Shown here one piece after another: positions 8,956 through 16,350 of a DNA stretch of 64,000 nt. Source of the stretch: an uncultured Bacillota bacterium (GTDB lineage Bacteria > Bacillota_I > Bacilli_A > RFN20 > CAG-826); assembly GCA_937876465.1 (NCBI GenBank), contig CALEHV010000023.1:6625-70624 (forward strand). The letters are read 5' to 3'. Numbering within the stretch: the first letter of the stretch is position 1; each line of letters begins with the position of its first letter. A program made the translations under genes and the position numbers. The notes under the pieces were generated by a model. The model was not told the DNA's origin, searched no databases, and saw nothing but the letters and a program-made list of their open reading frames with translations.

Positions 8956-9981
8956 ATGAGTTCTAAAAAAATAATTTCATTAAAAGGATTGATTGTACTT
9001 TTAGTATTAACTGCAATTTGCATAGTACCAATCATATTCTCAACAAAGATCTGGGGAGCAGAATCAATATTCTATGCATTTGCATCAGATAACGAATTCT
9101 TAAAAGTTTGTGTTTGGAAGACACCAGCACTTATTCAAAGCGTCATAATTGTTGTACTTGCTATTGACCTATTCATGCTCATCAAATTGCTTTCAAAGGT
9201 TACATTTAGACACAACAACAAAGCTATGACCATCATGTCATTACTTACATCATTACTTAAATGGGTCATTGTTGTTGTTGCATTCTTCTTAATCCTTGCA
9301 GCATTCGGAGTTGATACTCCTACATTACTTGCAAGTGCAGGCATCTTAACACTTGTTATTGGACTTGGCGCACAATCACTTATTAGTGATATTATCGCAG
9401 GCTTCTTCTTAGTATTTGAAGGCGAATATCAAGTTGGAGATATCATCACTGTTGATGGATGGAGAGGTACAGTTGTTGATATTGGTATCCGTGTTACACG
9501 TTTATTAGACGCTGGTGGAAACATCAAAACAATTAACAATAGTGACGTTAAAAACGTTATTAACCAAACAAACGAATTATCAGTTGCCAAAGTATATATG
9601 GCTATCGACTACGGCGAGAATCTTGAAAAGGCTGAATTAATTGTTAAAGACAATCTTAAAGCAGTTGCTGCAAAGATTCCTGATATTGTTGAAGGACCAT
9701 TCTATAAAGGTGTTTCAGGATTGTCGGATAGCTCAATTGACTTAATGTTCATTGCTAGATGTAAAGAAAAAGATATCTATCAAGTTCAACGTGATTTAAA
9801 TAGAGAGTTATATCTTGTCTTAGTTAAGAACGGAATTGAAATTCCATTCAACCAAGTCACTGTTTCTTACCGTAAGGAAGAGGAAAAAGACTTCACTGTT
9901 AAACAAGAAAAAGCTGCTAAGAAATTCGTAGAACAACAAAAAGAATTAGCTAAAGATATCGGCGAAGAGCAAAATAAATAA
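8956..9981 (+). CDS. mscS: MscS-family small-conductance mechanosensitive channel
   Basis: The 341-residue product carries the MscS signature. After three hydrophobic segments comes the Gly/Ala-rich pore helix (LLASAGILTLVIGLGAQSLI, about 120–140), then the beta domain with FEGEYQVGDIITVDGWRGTV and INNSDVKNVIN. MscS channels form heptamers in the cytoplasmic membrane and release solutes on hypo-osmotic shock. The start ATG 8956 has an AAGGAGG site. The charged Lys/Glu tail of about 35 residues is a minor extension. It is the second gene of a two-gene operon with the duplicated surface protein. Confidence 0.92.
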   Translation: MSSKKIISLKGLIVLLVLTAICIVPIIFSTKIWGAESIFYAFASDNEFLKVCVWKTPALIQSVIIVVLAIDLFMLIKLLSKVTFRHNNKAMTIMSLLTSLLKWVIVVVAFFLILAAFGVDTPTLLASAGILTLVIGLGAQSLISDIIAGFFLVFEGEYQVGDIITVDGWRGTVVDIGIRVTRLLDAGGNIKTINNSDVKNVINQTNELSVAKVYMAIDYGENLEKAELIVKDNLKAVAAKIPDIVEGPFYKGVSGLSDSSIDLMFIARCKEKDIYQVQRDLNRELYLVLVKNGIEIPFNQVTVSYRKEEEKDFTVKQEKAAKKFVEQQKELAKDIGEEQNK

Positions 9982-10042
9982 ATTAAAATAAGGAATCGCC
10001 ATTTTCCTTTAGAAAAAAGGTTCAGAATTATTAAAACCATTA

Positions 10043-10071
10043 TTGTAAACAATAATGAAATAACGTATAAT
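10043..10071 (+). promoter_or_regulatory. Promoter of the predicted non-coding RNA
   Basis: TTGTAA (10043–10048) and TATAAT (10066–10071) are separated by 17 bp. A start near 10078 is expected. No coding sequence follows for 390 bp. Confidence 0.65.
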
Positions 10072-10077
10072 ATAAGT

Positions 10078-10420
10078 AGTTATATGTATTGCCCTACGGG
10101 AAAGATAAATACTTTGGAAAATTGTGTATCTTAGCAATACAACAACCGTAAAAATATAGGTTAACAGTCATATAACTTGGTAGATTGGACGTGTTAGGAT
10201 CTACCAATGTGGAAAGTATCGCCCAGTAGCGATGTGAGTTTTACGAGAAGAGGTCGCAACGTAGACGCTCGTAATTTCAAAAAAATCGCCGCGCTCCACA
10301 CAAATAATAATCTTATTTGAATATGAGGCCATCTCTAGATAGATGAAACACCAGTAACTTTGGTTAATAGAAATATTTTCGGAAAGTTACATAAGTGTTT
10401 TTCTAAGAGATGGTTTTTTT
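10078..10420 (+). ncRNA. Probable structured non-coding RNA or long leader (about 340 nt)
   Basis: This stretch has a promoter, no open frame of note, higher GC than the flanks, and many perfect complementary segments. GTATTGC (10086–10092) pairs with GCAATAC (10134–10140), and AAGATA (10102–10107) with TATCTT (10127–10132). TTGGTAGAT (10177–10185) pairs with ATCTACCAA (10199–10207). TGTGGA (10208–10213) pairs with TCCACA (10295–10300), enclosing ATCGC/GCGAT (10218–10222/10229–10233) and TTACGAG/CTCGTAA (10241–10247/10268–10274). It ends in a long terminator hairpin. I looked for motifs of tmRNA, RNase P, SRP RNA and common riboswitches and found none. It ends 48 nt before the RhuM–Fic start, so it may also be a regulated leader. 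Confidence 0.65.
10329..10420 (+). terminator. Long terminator hairpin at the end of the structured RNA
   Basis: CCATCTCT (10329–10336) pairs with AGAGATGG (10406–10413), AAACAC (10346–10351) with GTGTTT (10395–10400), and GTAACTTT (10354–10361) with AAAGTTAC (10383–10390). Seven T bases follow at 10414–10420. Confidence 0.8.
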
Positions 10421-10467
10421 GTTTCTCCTAGTTGAACACATATTGCTTTACAAATAGGAGGAAAAAT

Positions 10468-11412
10468 ATGAGCAATAATTTTGAAATCATCAAGTTTGTT
10501 GATAATGATTTTGAACTTGATGTAAGAGCCGATAAGGCAAATGAAACAGTATGGCTTTCTCAATGGCAAATTTCATTGCTATTTGATAAAAGCCGTGCAA
10601 CGATTACAGAACATATTAACAACATTTTTAAGGAAAATGAACTCGACGAATTTACTTGTGTCGGAATTTCCGACATAAGTGGAAATCATCGCCCAGCCAA
10701 ATTATATAATTTGGATGTTGTAATTTCAGTCGGTTATCGAGTTAAATCTCAAAGAGGAATTATCTTCAGAAGATGGGCAAATCGAATTCTTAAAGACTAT
10801 TTAGTGCAAGGCTATGCAATTAATCAAAAAAGAATGATTGCATTAAACAAAACAATAGAAATACAAAATAAAATGTTAGCCTCAACACTAAATATTGAAG
10901 AAGAAACTTTATGTAATGTTATTGACGAATACACTAAAGCATTGGATTTGCTAGATGATTATGACCATCAGCAACTACATAAACCAACAGGTAGAAAAAC
11001 AATATACAGGCTATCTTATGAGCATTGTAGAAATATTATCAACTCGATGAAATTCAATGAAACATCCAACATATTTGGAGTTGAAAAAGAAACGGGCAAA
11101 TTAGATGGAATTCTTGCAGCTGTATATCAAAACGTGTTCGGGAGAGAAGTCTATCCATCAACAGAAGAAAAAGCATCACACTTGTTATATTTTCTAGTAA
11201 AAGATCATCCGTTTGTTGATGGATGTAAAAGAATAGCGGCTACTTTATTTCTAGAATTCTTAAACAAAAACAATGTATTAATCAAAAATGGGAAATTAAG
11301 TATTTCAAAAGATGCATTGGTAGCTGTAACTCTATTGTGTGCTGAGTCTAAACCGGATGAAATGGATATTATAATCAATTTAATAATGAATATCTTGCTT
11401 ATTAATTGTTAA
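10468..11412 (+). CDS. RhuM-family protein with C-terminal Fic/Doc domain
   Basis: The 314-residue protein has an N-terminal RhuM-like DNA-binding region (about 20–110: VWLSQWQISLLFDKSRATIT, then RRWANRILKDYLVQGYAI). A Fic/Doc domain follows with the motif HPFVDGCKR at about residues 249–257. Fic enzymes transfer AMP or another phosphate group to proteins. In the family motif HxFx[D/E]GN[G/K]R the Asn is normally conserved; here it is Cys (codon TGT), which may weaken or change activity. ATG 10468 has a TAGGAGG site at 10455–10461. The gene follows the structured RNA and its terminator, with no clear promoter between, and converges with the Rsb operon. Confidence 0.82.
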   Translation: MSNNFEIIKFVDNDFELDVRADKANETVWLSQWQISLLFDKSRATITEHINNIFKENELDEFTCVGISDISGNHRPAKLYNLDVVISVGYRVKSQRGIIFRRWANRILKDYLVQGYAINQKRMIALNKTIEIQNKMLASTLNIEEETLCNVIDEYTKALDLLDDYDHQQLHKPTGRKTIYRLSYEHCRNIINSMKFNETSNIFGVEKETGKLDGILAAVYQNVFGREVYPSTEEKASHLLYFLVKDHPFVDGCKRIAATLFLEFLNKNNVLIKNGKLSISKDALVAVTLLCAESKPDEMDIIINLIMNILLINC

Positions 11413-11413
11413 T

Positions 11414-12910
11414 TTACTTCAAAAACTTAACGGAAACCATTGTTATATCATCAAATTGTGGAGCGCCACTAGAAAACTCATCAACTGATTTTTTAACATT
11501 CTCGCAAATGAGCTTTGGATCAGATTCGCTATCTTTAATAGCTTGTAACATATTGTTGGTTCCAAATAATTGATGTTTCTTGTTGTTTGCTTCTGTAACC
11601 CCATCAGTGTAGATAAATACAACATCATCCTTTTCTAATTGGATAGTTTCAGACTCATAGTTGATAGAATCAAACGCTCCTAAGAACATAAAGTTTTTAG
11701 ATTTAACTAAACTAACTTCTCCATTTTTCTTTTTGATAACAAATGGATTATGACCTGCGTTAACATATTCCATTTTTCCGGTATTCAAATCTAAGAAAGC
11801 CATCCAACAAGTAACAAAATAGTTTTTCTCGTTTTGTTCACATAAACTTTCGTTTACATTTATAAATATTTCTGCGGCCGATAAGTCGGTTTTAGCAAAT
11901 ACTCTAATAGATGAAGCGGCCCTCATCATAAACAAGGATGAAGGTACGCCTTTATCACTTACATCAGCAATCAAGAAAGCTATACGATTATCATCTAAGA
12001 AGAAGTAGTCATAGAAATCCCCTCCTACTTCTTTAGCAGGTTTCATACTTGCATATATAGAGAAACGTTTATCGTTAAATGTTTTAGAAGATGGCAACAT
12101 ATTTTGTTGAATAGATGCCGCAACACTTAATTGTTGGCGTTTATCGTTTAATTCTCGATTAAGACCAAAGGCAATTAGTATCAAAGTGACAAGTACAATA
12201 ACCACAATGCAAATAATTGAAGTTATATATATTTGTTCAAGGACTTTGACTTCTAATAAGTCTACGTATCCTCCGAATGTTCTAAAACAAATTGCGACAA
12301 CAATGATAGCAATTAGTTCAACTACAAAAGATACTAAAAGGAGTATCTCAGATTTCTCTAATTTAATGCGTGAATAAATTCTATTTAAACCTATTAATAA
12401 TGGGAATCCCAAGAGTAAACACATTACCGTGTTATTTAAGAAACAGAAGAATGCGAAGGCTAAAGGGTCGCTAAAGTTTAGTACACAAGGCCATATACAT
12501 AAGCCAAATATTAAAGCTGACAAAACCATTGTTCCTGCAAACTTTAATATTTTTGACATTGTGTCTAACTTAAACACATCTTGATCTTTCTTGGTAAATA
12601 ATTTCCATAAGAAATATGGCGCAATACCGTATGCAAATTGAGGAATTAAATATAAAAAACAATATTGAATCTCTGTTCCGGAAATTAAATCTATAAAGAA
12701 GTTACCGATTGTGCATCCAAGTGCACCTGGCCATCCAAAGAACAAACCCAATACAGGGTTCATAGCTCCAGTAGGTCTAATCTCAGTTAAATTAAACACA
12801 GATAAAAAGTTTCTAAATGGCAAAGTTAATAAGAAAAATAAACCTGATACCACAATAGTGATAACAATGTCGCTTAGGATTCTGTTTTTAATAAATCTTT
12901 TCTGGGTCAT
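11414..12910 (-). CDS. RsbU-like PP2C phosphatase with N-terminal membrane sensor
   Basis: The 498-residue protein has about seven membrane segments (residues 15–255), then a SpoIIE/RsbU-type PP2C phosphatase domain with VGGDFYDYFFLDD, FLIADVSDKGVPSSLFMM, VFIYTDGVTEA and PQFDDITMVS. Such enzymes dephosphorylate an STAS anti-anti-sigma protein. The membrane part includes RPTGAMNPVLGLFFGWPGAL, which resembles the S-component fold of vitamin (ECF) transporters more than a usual sensor, so it may detect a small ligand (inference). It starts in a 4-bp ATGA overlap with the kinase gene. The 3' end lies only 1 bp from the converging RhuM–Fic gene. Confidence 0.85.
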   Translation of the reverse strand: MTQKRFIKNRILSDIVITIVVSGLFFLLTLPFRNFLSVFNLTEIRPTGAMNPVLGLFFGWPGALGCTIGNFFIDLISGTEIQYCFLYLIPQFAYGIAPYFLWKLFTKKDQDVFKLDTMSKILKFAGTMVLSALIFGLCIWPCVLNFSDPLAFAFFCFLNNTVMCLLLGFPLLIGLNRIYSRIKLEKSEILLLVSFVVELIAIIVVAICFRTFGGYVDLLEVKVLEQIYITSIICIVVIVLVTLILIAFGLNRELNDKRQQLSVAASIQQNMLPSSKTFNDKRFSIYASMKPAKEVGGDFYDYFFLDDNRIAFLIADVSDKGVPSSLFMMRAASSIRVFAKTDLSAAEIFINVNESLCEQNEKNYFVTCWMAFLDLNTGKMEYVNAGHNPFVIKKKNGEVSLVKSKNFMFLGAFDSINYESETIQLEKDDVVFIYTDGVTEANNKKHQLFGTNNMLQAIKDSESDPKLICENVKKSVDEFSSGAPQFDDITMVSVKFLK

Positions 12911-13311
12911 AAGTTTTTAATTACGGTAATTTCATTTATGTTTCCGTTTCGTTTATACAAGACTTGATCACTCAGTTGTTTTACAAGATAAATGCCGAGT
13001 CCTCCGATTGGTTTATCTTCTAAAGAAGCATTTATATCAGGATCTTTCTTTTCTAATGGATTAAAGGCCGTTCCTTGGTCTTTATAGACAATCATTAAAG
13101 AATTATCCATCTTCCCAATTTCGATTGTATATAGGGCTTTTTCTTTAACTCCCCCATACTTAACTACATTAGTAAACAGTTCCTCGGTTATGAGTTGAGT
13201 TTGCTTAATGTGTTTTTTGTCCAAACCAAAAGATAGCAAACTTGACTCAATAAAAAGAGCAATGTTTTCTAATTCGTTAATATTGCATGGAAAGTTTTTA
13301 GTTATTTTCAT
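12907..13311 (-). CDS. RsbW-like anti-sigma serine kinase
   Basis: This 134-residue protein has the GHKL ATPase fold of RsbW/SpoIIAB: an N-box with ELFTNVVKYGG (about 46–56) and a G-box with PIGGLGIYLVKQLSDQ (about 101–116). The family binds a sigma factor or other partner and phosphorylates the STAS antagonist. No sigma factor gene lies nearby, so the output partner is unknown. Its ATG overlaps the TGA of the STAS gene (ATGA) and its own TGA overlaps the phosphatase ATG, giving tight translational coupling of three genes. Confidence 0.88.
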   Translation of the reverse strand: MKITKNFPCNINELENIALFIESSLLSFGLDKKHIKQTQLITEELFTNVVKYGGVKEKALYTIEIGKMDNSLMIVYKDQGTAFNPLEKKDPDINASLEDKPIGGLGIYLVKQLSDQVLYKRNGNINEITVIKNL

Positions 13312-13613
13312 TCAATTGTTTCGATATTTAGTACGTAAGCAAAACCAGTCATCTCAAAGATTTCCATAAGGTCGTAGTGAACATTAATTAAGTTCATTGT
13401 TCCTTGCTTACTCATAATTTTTTGTGCAGTTAAAATAGCACGTAGACCTGCACTAGAAATATATTCTAAGTTAGCAAGATCTAAAATTAGGTGCGTTGTA
13501 TCGCCAATATTATCAACAAGATACTTTTCAAATTCTGGTGCAGTTGTTGCGTCAACTCTTCCAGAAACAGTGATAGTTAAACTTTCTTTATCGTTATGTT
13601 TTTCAATATTCAT
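13308..13613 (-). CDS. STAS-domain anti-sigma factor antagonist (RsbV/SpoIIAA-like)
   Basis: The 101-residue product is a single STAS domain. It carries ISSAGLRAILTAQKIM (about 51–66), where the first or second Ser is the usual phosphorylation site. Unphosphorylated antagonist binds the kinase and releases the kinase's target. It is the first gene of the operon STAS–kinase–phosphatase. AGAGG on the minus strand (13621–13625) lies 7 nt before the ATG. Confidence 0.9.
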   Translation of the reverse strand: MNIEKHNDKESLTITVSGRVDATTAPEFEKYLVDNIGDTTHLILDLANLEYISSAGLRAILTAQKIMSKQGTMNLINVHYDLMEIFEMTGFAYVLNIETIE

Positions 13614-13638
13614 TTCTAATCCTCTTTATAATTTTAAA

Positions 13639-13764
13639 TTAAGATACTTTCGGATACAATTGGAGAGATTTAATAACTGATTCTCCGCTTGCATCATAGA
13701 ATTTTTCAATGACAGCTGTTCCAGTTTCTTAATCGTAAATATATTTGAAATAAAAACCACTTGC
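13639..13764 (-). pseudogene. C-terminal gene fragment with an in-frame stop
   Basis: On the minus strand a coding-like frame reads FYFKYIYD, then a TAA (13729–13731), then ETGTAVIEKFYDASGESVI and ends PKVS before TAA 13639–13641. Amino acid use is protein-like on both sides of the internal stop. This looks like the tail of a decayed, probably surface-type gene. The promoter of the + strand gene at 13796 overlaps its upstream end. Confidence 0.5.
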
Positions 13765-13789
13765 CAGCATTACCTATCTTTAATAAAAT
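13761..13789 (+). promoter_or_regulatory. Promoter TTGCCA–17 bp–TAAAAT, 6 nt before the ATG
   Basis: TTGCCA (13761–13766) and TAAAAT (13784–13789) have ideal spacing. The -10 ends 6 nt before ATG 13796 and no Shine–Dalgarno is present, so the transcript should be leaderless. Confidence 0.65.
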
Positions 13790-13795
13790 TAAACT

Positions 13796-14467
13796 ATGGA
13801 AAAATTATCAAACAATAAACACATCTCATTATTATTTAGTGTTCTCCTTTTCGGTGGCTTATGGGGTCTTATTGAAGCCACACTTGGATCAATTTTACAT
13901 ATTGGATTCATTGCTGATACATTAGGATTATTTGCTTCAAGTACTGTAGTTATGCTTCCTATTGCATATTTCTTCTTAGGAAGTTGCTATAGAAAGACTG
14001 GTACTTATCGTTCAATGCTTTATATGGGCTTATTTGCTGCAGGTATTAAAGCAATTAGCTGTGCCATCTTTGCACAATCATTCAATCCTTGTATCTATAT
14101 CGGTTTAGAAGCATTAGTTATGACTGGTGCAATGCTTGTTATGAAACCAACAAAAGTTATTTCTTATAAGTCCTTTGCTACATTTGCAATTTTCTCAACA
14201 GTTTATCTTGCAGGATTCGTTGCAATTAATGCTTTAGTAAAAGGCGTTGAAGGATATAACTGGACAAATCAATTACAAAAATATGTTGTTACATCAAACG
14301 GCTTAGCAATTCTTTATGCATTAGTTGCAGGATTCGTTATTCATGGATTTGTTAAATTATCAGAAAAACATTCATGGAATATGGATGGAGTTAAGAAAGT
14401 AATTTATCATCCTGCTACTGCTGGAGTTGTTGCTTGCTTAGCAGTTGTTGCAACTATCTTACTTTAA
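13796..14467 (+). CDS. Integral membrane protein, possible transporter S-component type
   Basis: The 223-residue protein has about six hydrophobic segments, including LFGGLWGLIEATLGSIL (19–35) near the N-terminus and ALVAGFVIHGFV toward the end. The overall size and the polar residues inside the helices resemble substrate-binding subunits of ECF transporters, but no diagnostic motif is visible. The gene is monocistronic: a leaderless-type promoter precedes it and a terminator follows. Confidence 0.65.
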   Translation: MEKLSNNKHISLLFSVLLFGGLWGLIEATLGSILHIGFIADTLGLFASSTVVMLPIAYFFLGSCYRKTGTYRSMLYMGLFAAGIKAISCAIFAQSFNPCIYIGLEALVMTGAMLVMKPTKVISYKSFATFAIFSTVYLAGFVAINALVKGVEGYNWTNQLQKYVVTSNGLAILYALVAGFVIHGFVKLSEKHSWNMDGVKKVIYHPATAGVVACLAVVATILL

Positions 14468-14485
14468 TTAAAAATTAAATTAATT

Positions 14486-14507
14486 AGTCCACTTCGGTGG
14501 ACTTTTA
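14486..14507 (+). terminator. Intrinsic terminator with TTCG tetraloop
   Basis: AGTCCAC (14486–14492), loop TTCG, GTGGACT (14497–14503) and a short T-run end the membrane protein gene. Confidence 0.8.
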
Positions 14508-14508
14508 A

Positions 14509-14637
14509 TTTGTTATTAACAAATTATTGATTAAGCCTACAATTCAAATAACGCGAAATTATATTCTCAGAGTTAAGAAGAATAGCGATGTTAAACCTAT
14601 ATTAACGTATGAGGAAGATCCTAACTTTGTGAATTAA
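14509..14637 (+). pseudogene. Possible gene remnant between the membrane protein and surE
   Basis: A 42-codon open frame without a start ends KPILTYEEDPNFVN and TAA at 14635–14637. Composition is protein-like. It lies between a terminator and the surE promoter, so it is probably untranslated decay debris. Confidence 0.25.
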
Positions 14638-14668
14638 ATTAAAACTTTAATAAAGTTATAGAAATCTT

Positions 14669-14674
14669 TACAAT
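14669..14674 (+). promoter_or_regulatory. -10 element TACAAT, 6 nt before the surE ATG
   Basis: TACAAT ends 6 nt before ATG 14681 and no Shine–Dalgarno is visible. The -35 is weak. Confidence 0.4.
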
Positions 14675-14680
14675 TTAAAC

Positions 14681-15391
14681 ATGAATATTTTATTAGTTAA
14701 CGATGACGGTTATGCTGCAGAAGGCATTAACCTCTTAAAGAGAAAATTAGATAAATACGGACGTGTTGTTATGGTAGCTCCAGAAGGCGCAATGTCCGCA
14801 AAAAGTGTTTCAATTACTTTTGGAAGAGCACAGAAATTAAGAAAGATTGATACTGATATCTATGCTTTTGATGGTTTACCAACCGATTGTGCTTCTTTTG
14901 GTTTATCTAATTTAAGTAAAGATTTAGGCATTGAATTTGATTTAGTTGTTAGTGGATGTAACCACGGATGGAATATCTGTCACGACGTTATGTATTCCGG
15001 TACTGTAGGCGCATTAACAATGGCGTTAACTTATCACAAGAAAGTAATGGCAATATCTTGTGAAATGAATTTTGATATCGTTGATAAATATTTTGATAAA
15101 GTTTTTGATTATATTCTTATGAATAATCTTTTATCCAACGAATATATTACAAATGTTAATTTCCCTCTTGGAGATGAAGTTAAAGATATAAGAATAGGTA
15201 AGTTGTTTGAAAGAGAGCAGCAAACATTCTACGTGTTAAAAGAAGACGGCTATTACGCGGATAGAATTGTTCAAGAATGCGAAAACGTTCCTGAAGATAC
15301 AGATTTCTATCAAGTAAATCACGGAATAGTATCAATTGTTCCTTTAGCTAAAACGACATTTAACGAAGAAATATACAATAAACTTAAATAA
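14681..15391 (+). CDS. surE: SurE 5'/3'-nucleotidase
   Basis: The 236-residue protein starts with the SurE hallmark ILLVNDDGYAAEGI (metal-binding DD at residues 8–9). It has APEGAMSAKSVSITF (Ser for the metal site) and VSGCNHGWN, where the Asn is also a ligand, then YSGTVGALTMAL. SurE removes phosphate from nucleoside monophosphates and some polyphosphates in the cytoplasm. Length is slightly below the usual 250. The gene has a leaderless-type start and ends at a bidirectional terminator shared with the converging lipoprotein gene. Confidence 0.93.
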   Translation: MNILLVNDDGYAAEGINLLKRKLDKYGRVVMVAPEGAMSAKSVSITFGRAQKLRKIDTDIYAFDGLPTDCASFGLSNLSKDLGIEFDLVVSGCNHGWNICHDVMYSGTVGALTMALTYHKKVMAISCEMNFDIVDKYFDKVFDYILMNNLLSNEYITNVNFPLGDEVKDIRIGKLFEREQQTFYVLKEDGYYADRIVQECENVPEDTDFYQVNHGIVSIVPLAKTTFNEEIYNKLK

Positions 15392-15396
15392 GAAAA

Positions 15397-15420
15397 AAGC
15401 TCCTTATGGAGCTTATTTTT
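15397..15420. terminator. Bidirectional terminator between surE and a lipoprotein gene
   Basis: AAGCTCC (15397–15403), loop TTAT, GGAGCTT (15408–15414), flanked by A-run and T-run, serves both converging genes. Confidence 0.85.
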
Positions 15421-16233
15421 CTACTCGTAATCCCAACCTTTAAGTTGAATCTTATCCATTCCGATGTTGTAGCATTGGCTACCTTTTGAAGCGTAATAGT
15501 TAAGTCTAATTTCGAAATAAGATAAGTCTGGGATTTCACTTTGAGTTACATAGAATCTAATAAAATTACCGACTTGTGAATGAGTAATAGTTTCAGATTT
15601 TTGAACTTTGTAGTTTGAATAACATGTTCCTGTGGAATTATAGAAGTAATAATGGAATATGTCTTTTGTATCGTCTGCTTTCTTACTTGAGCTAGTAAGT
15701 TGAGAGATATATAAACGAACTTCTAATTTTTTATATGTCTTTAATAAAGGAGATTGAATTCCATAGTATAAGTGAGAGAATTTGAATCCTCCCGCTTCAT
15801 TTTCAAAGAAATCAGAACAATTTTTAACTTTGTTATTTCCTTGAATGTATTCCCAATTATCAGGGAGCGAATCATAGAATGAGAAGTCTGTGTAATCATC
15901 AAGATTTACTCTAGTTGTATTGTGTGGACCAGAGACAGTAGTGTTTCCTATAGGAAGCTTTTGGCCTGACGCCGGAATTGGATCCCCACCTGTTGAGGTA
16001 GTTCCTGTTGAAGAACTAGATGAATGTGATGTTGATCCAGTTGTTGGCGAATGACTTGTAGAACTTCCTGAAGTTGATGAACTAGTGGAACTTTGAGAAG
16101 ACGATCCGCTTGTAGAACTCTGAGAAGTTGTTGTTGCAGAAGTAGAACTGCTTGTTGGATCAACTTGTTTGTTACAACCAGCAGCAAGTGTAGCCAACAT
16201 TAATGGTAAAAGAAATAAGGTTTTGTTTTTCAT
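15421..16233 (-). CDS. Lipoprotein with Ser/Thr-rich linker and beta-rich C-terminal domain
   Basis: This 270-residue protein has a lipoprotein signal peptide with lipobox LAAGC (Cys20). A long Ser/Thr/Gly linker (about 26–90) follows, then a globular domain of about 165 residues rich in aromatic and beta-type sequence (SLPDNWEYIQGNNKV, FEIRLNYYASKGSQC). The domain resembles carbohydrate-binding jelly-roll modules in style, but I cannot assign it. An extended -10 on the minus strand (TGaTACAAT, complement of 16243–16251) lies 9 nt before the ATG, with no binding site, so a leaderless start is likely. Confidence 0.72.
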   Translation of the reverse strand: MKNKTLFLLPLMLATLAAGCNKQVDPTSSSTSATTTSQSSTSGSSSQSSTSSSTSGSSTSHSPTTGSTSHSSSSSTGTTSTGGDPIPASGQKLPIGNTTVSGPHNTTRVNLDDYTDFSFYDSLPDNWEYIQGNNKVKNCSDFFENEAGGFKFSHLYYGIQSPLLKTYKKLEVRLYISQLTSSSKKADDTKDIFHYYFYNSTGTCYSNYKVQKSETITHSQVGNFIRFYVTQSEIPDLSYFEIRLNYYASKGSQCYNIGMDKIQLKGWDYE

Positions 16234-16242
16234 AGTGAATTA

Positions 16243-16251
16243 ATTGTATCA
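16243..16251 (-). promoter_or_regulatory. Extended -10 of the lipoprotein gene
   Basis: On the minus strand TGATACAAT ends 9 nt before the ATG at 16233. No Shine–Dalgarno lies between them. Confidence 0.5.
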
Positions 16252-16304
16252 CAACACAAAACAACAATTAAACTTATAAAGTTATATAATAACTGAAATA
16301 AGTG

Positions 16305-16313
16305 TGCTAAAAT
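16305..16313 (+). promoter_or_regulatory. Extended -10 of glyA (TGcTAAAAT)
   Basis: TG-C-TAAAAT at 16305–16313 predicts a start near 16320 and a leader of about 30 nt that contains GAGG at 16337–16340. Unlike many nearby genes this one has a normal leader. Confidence 0.55.
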
Positions 16314-16350
16314 CTCTAAAAGTTATATAAATTTTTGAGGTAAAGAGTTT

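Noticed and set aside
9990..10010. Terminator after mscS (AAGGAA/TTCCTT)
   Set aside because: The stem is only six base pairs and lacks a T-run, so I did not list it.
15948..16187. Gln/Leu-rich minus-strand frame inside the lipoprotein gene
   Set aside because: It is a frame-shifted reading of the Ser/Thr linker repeats with no start signal.
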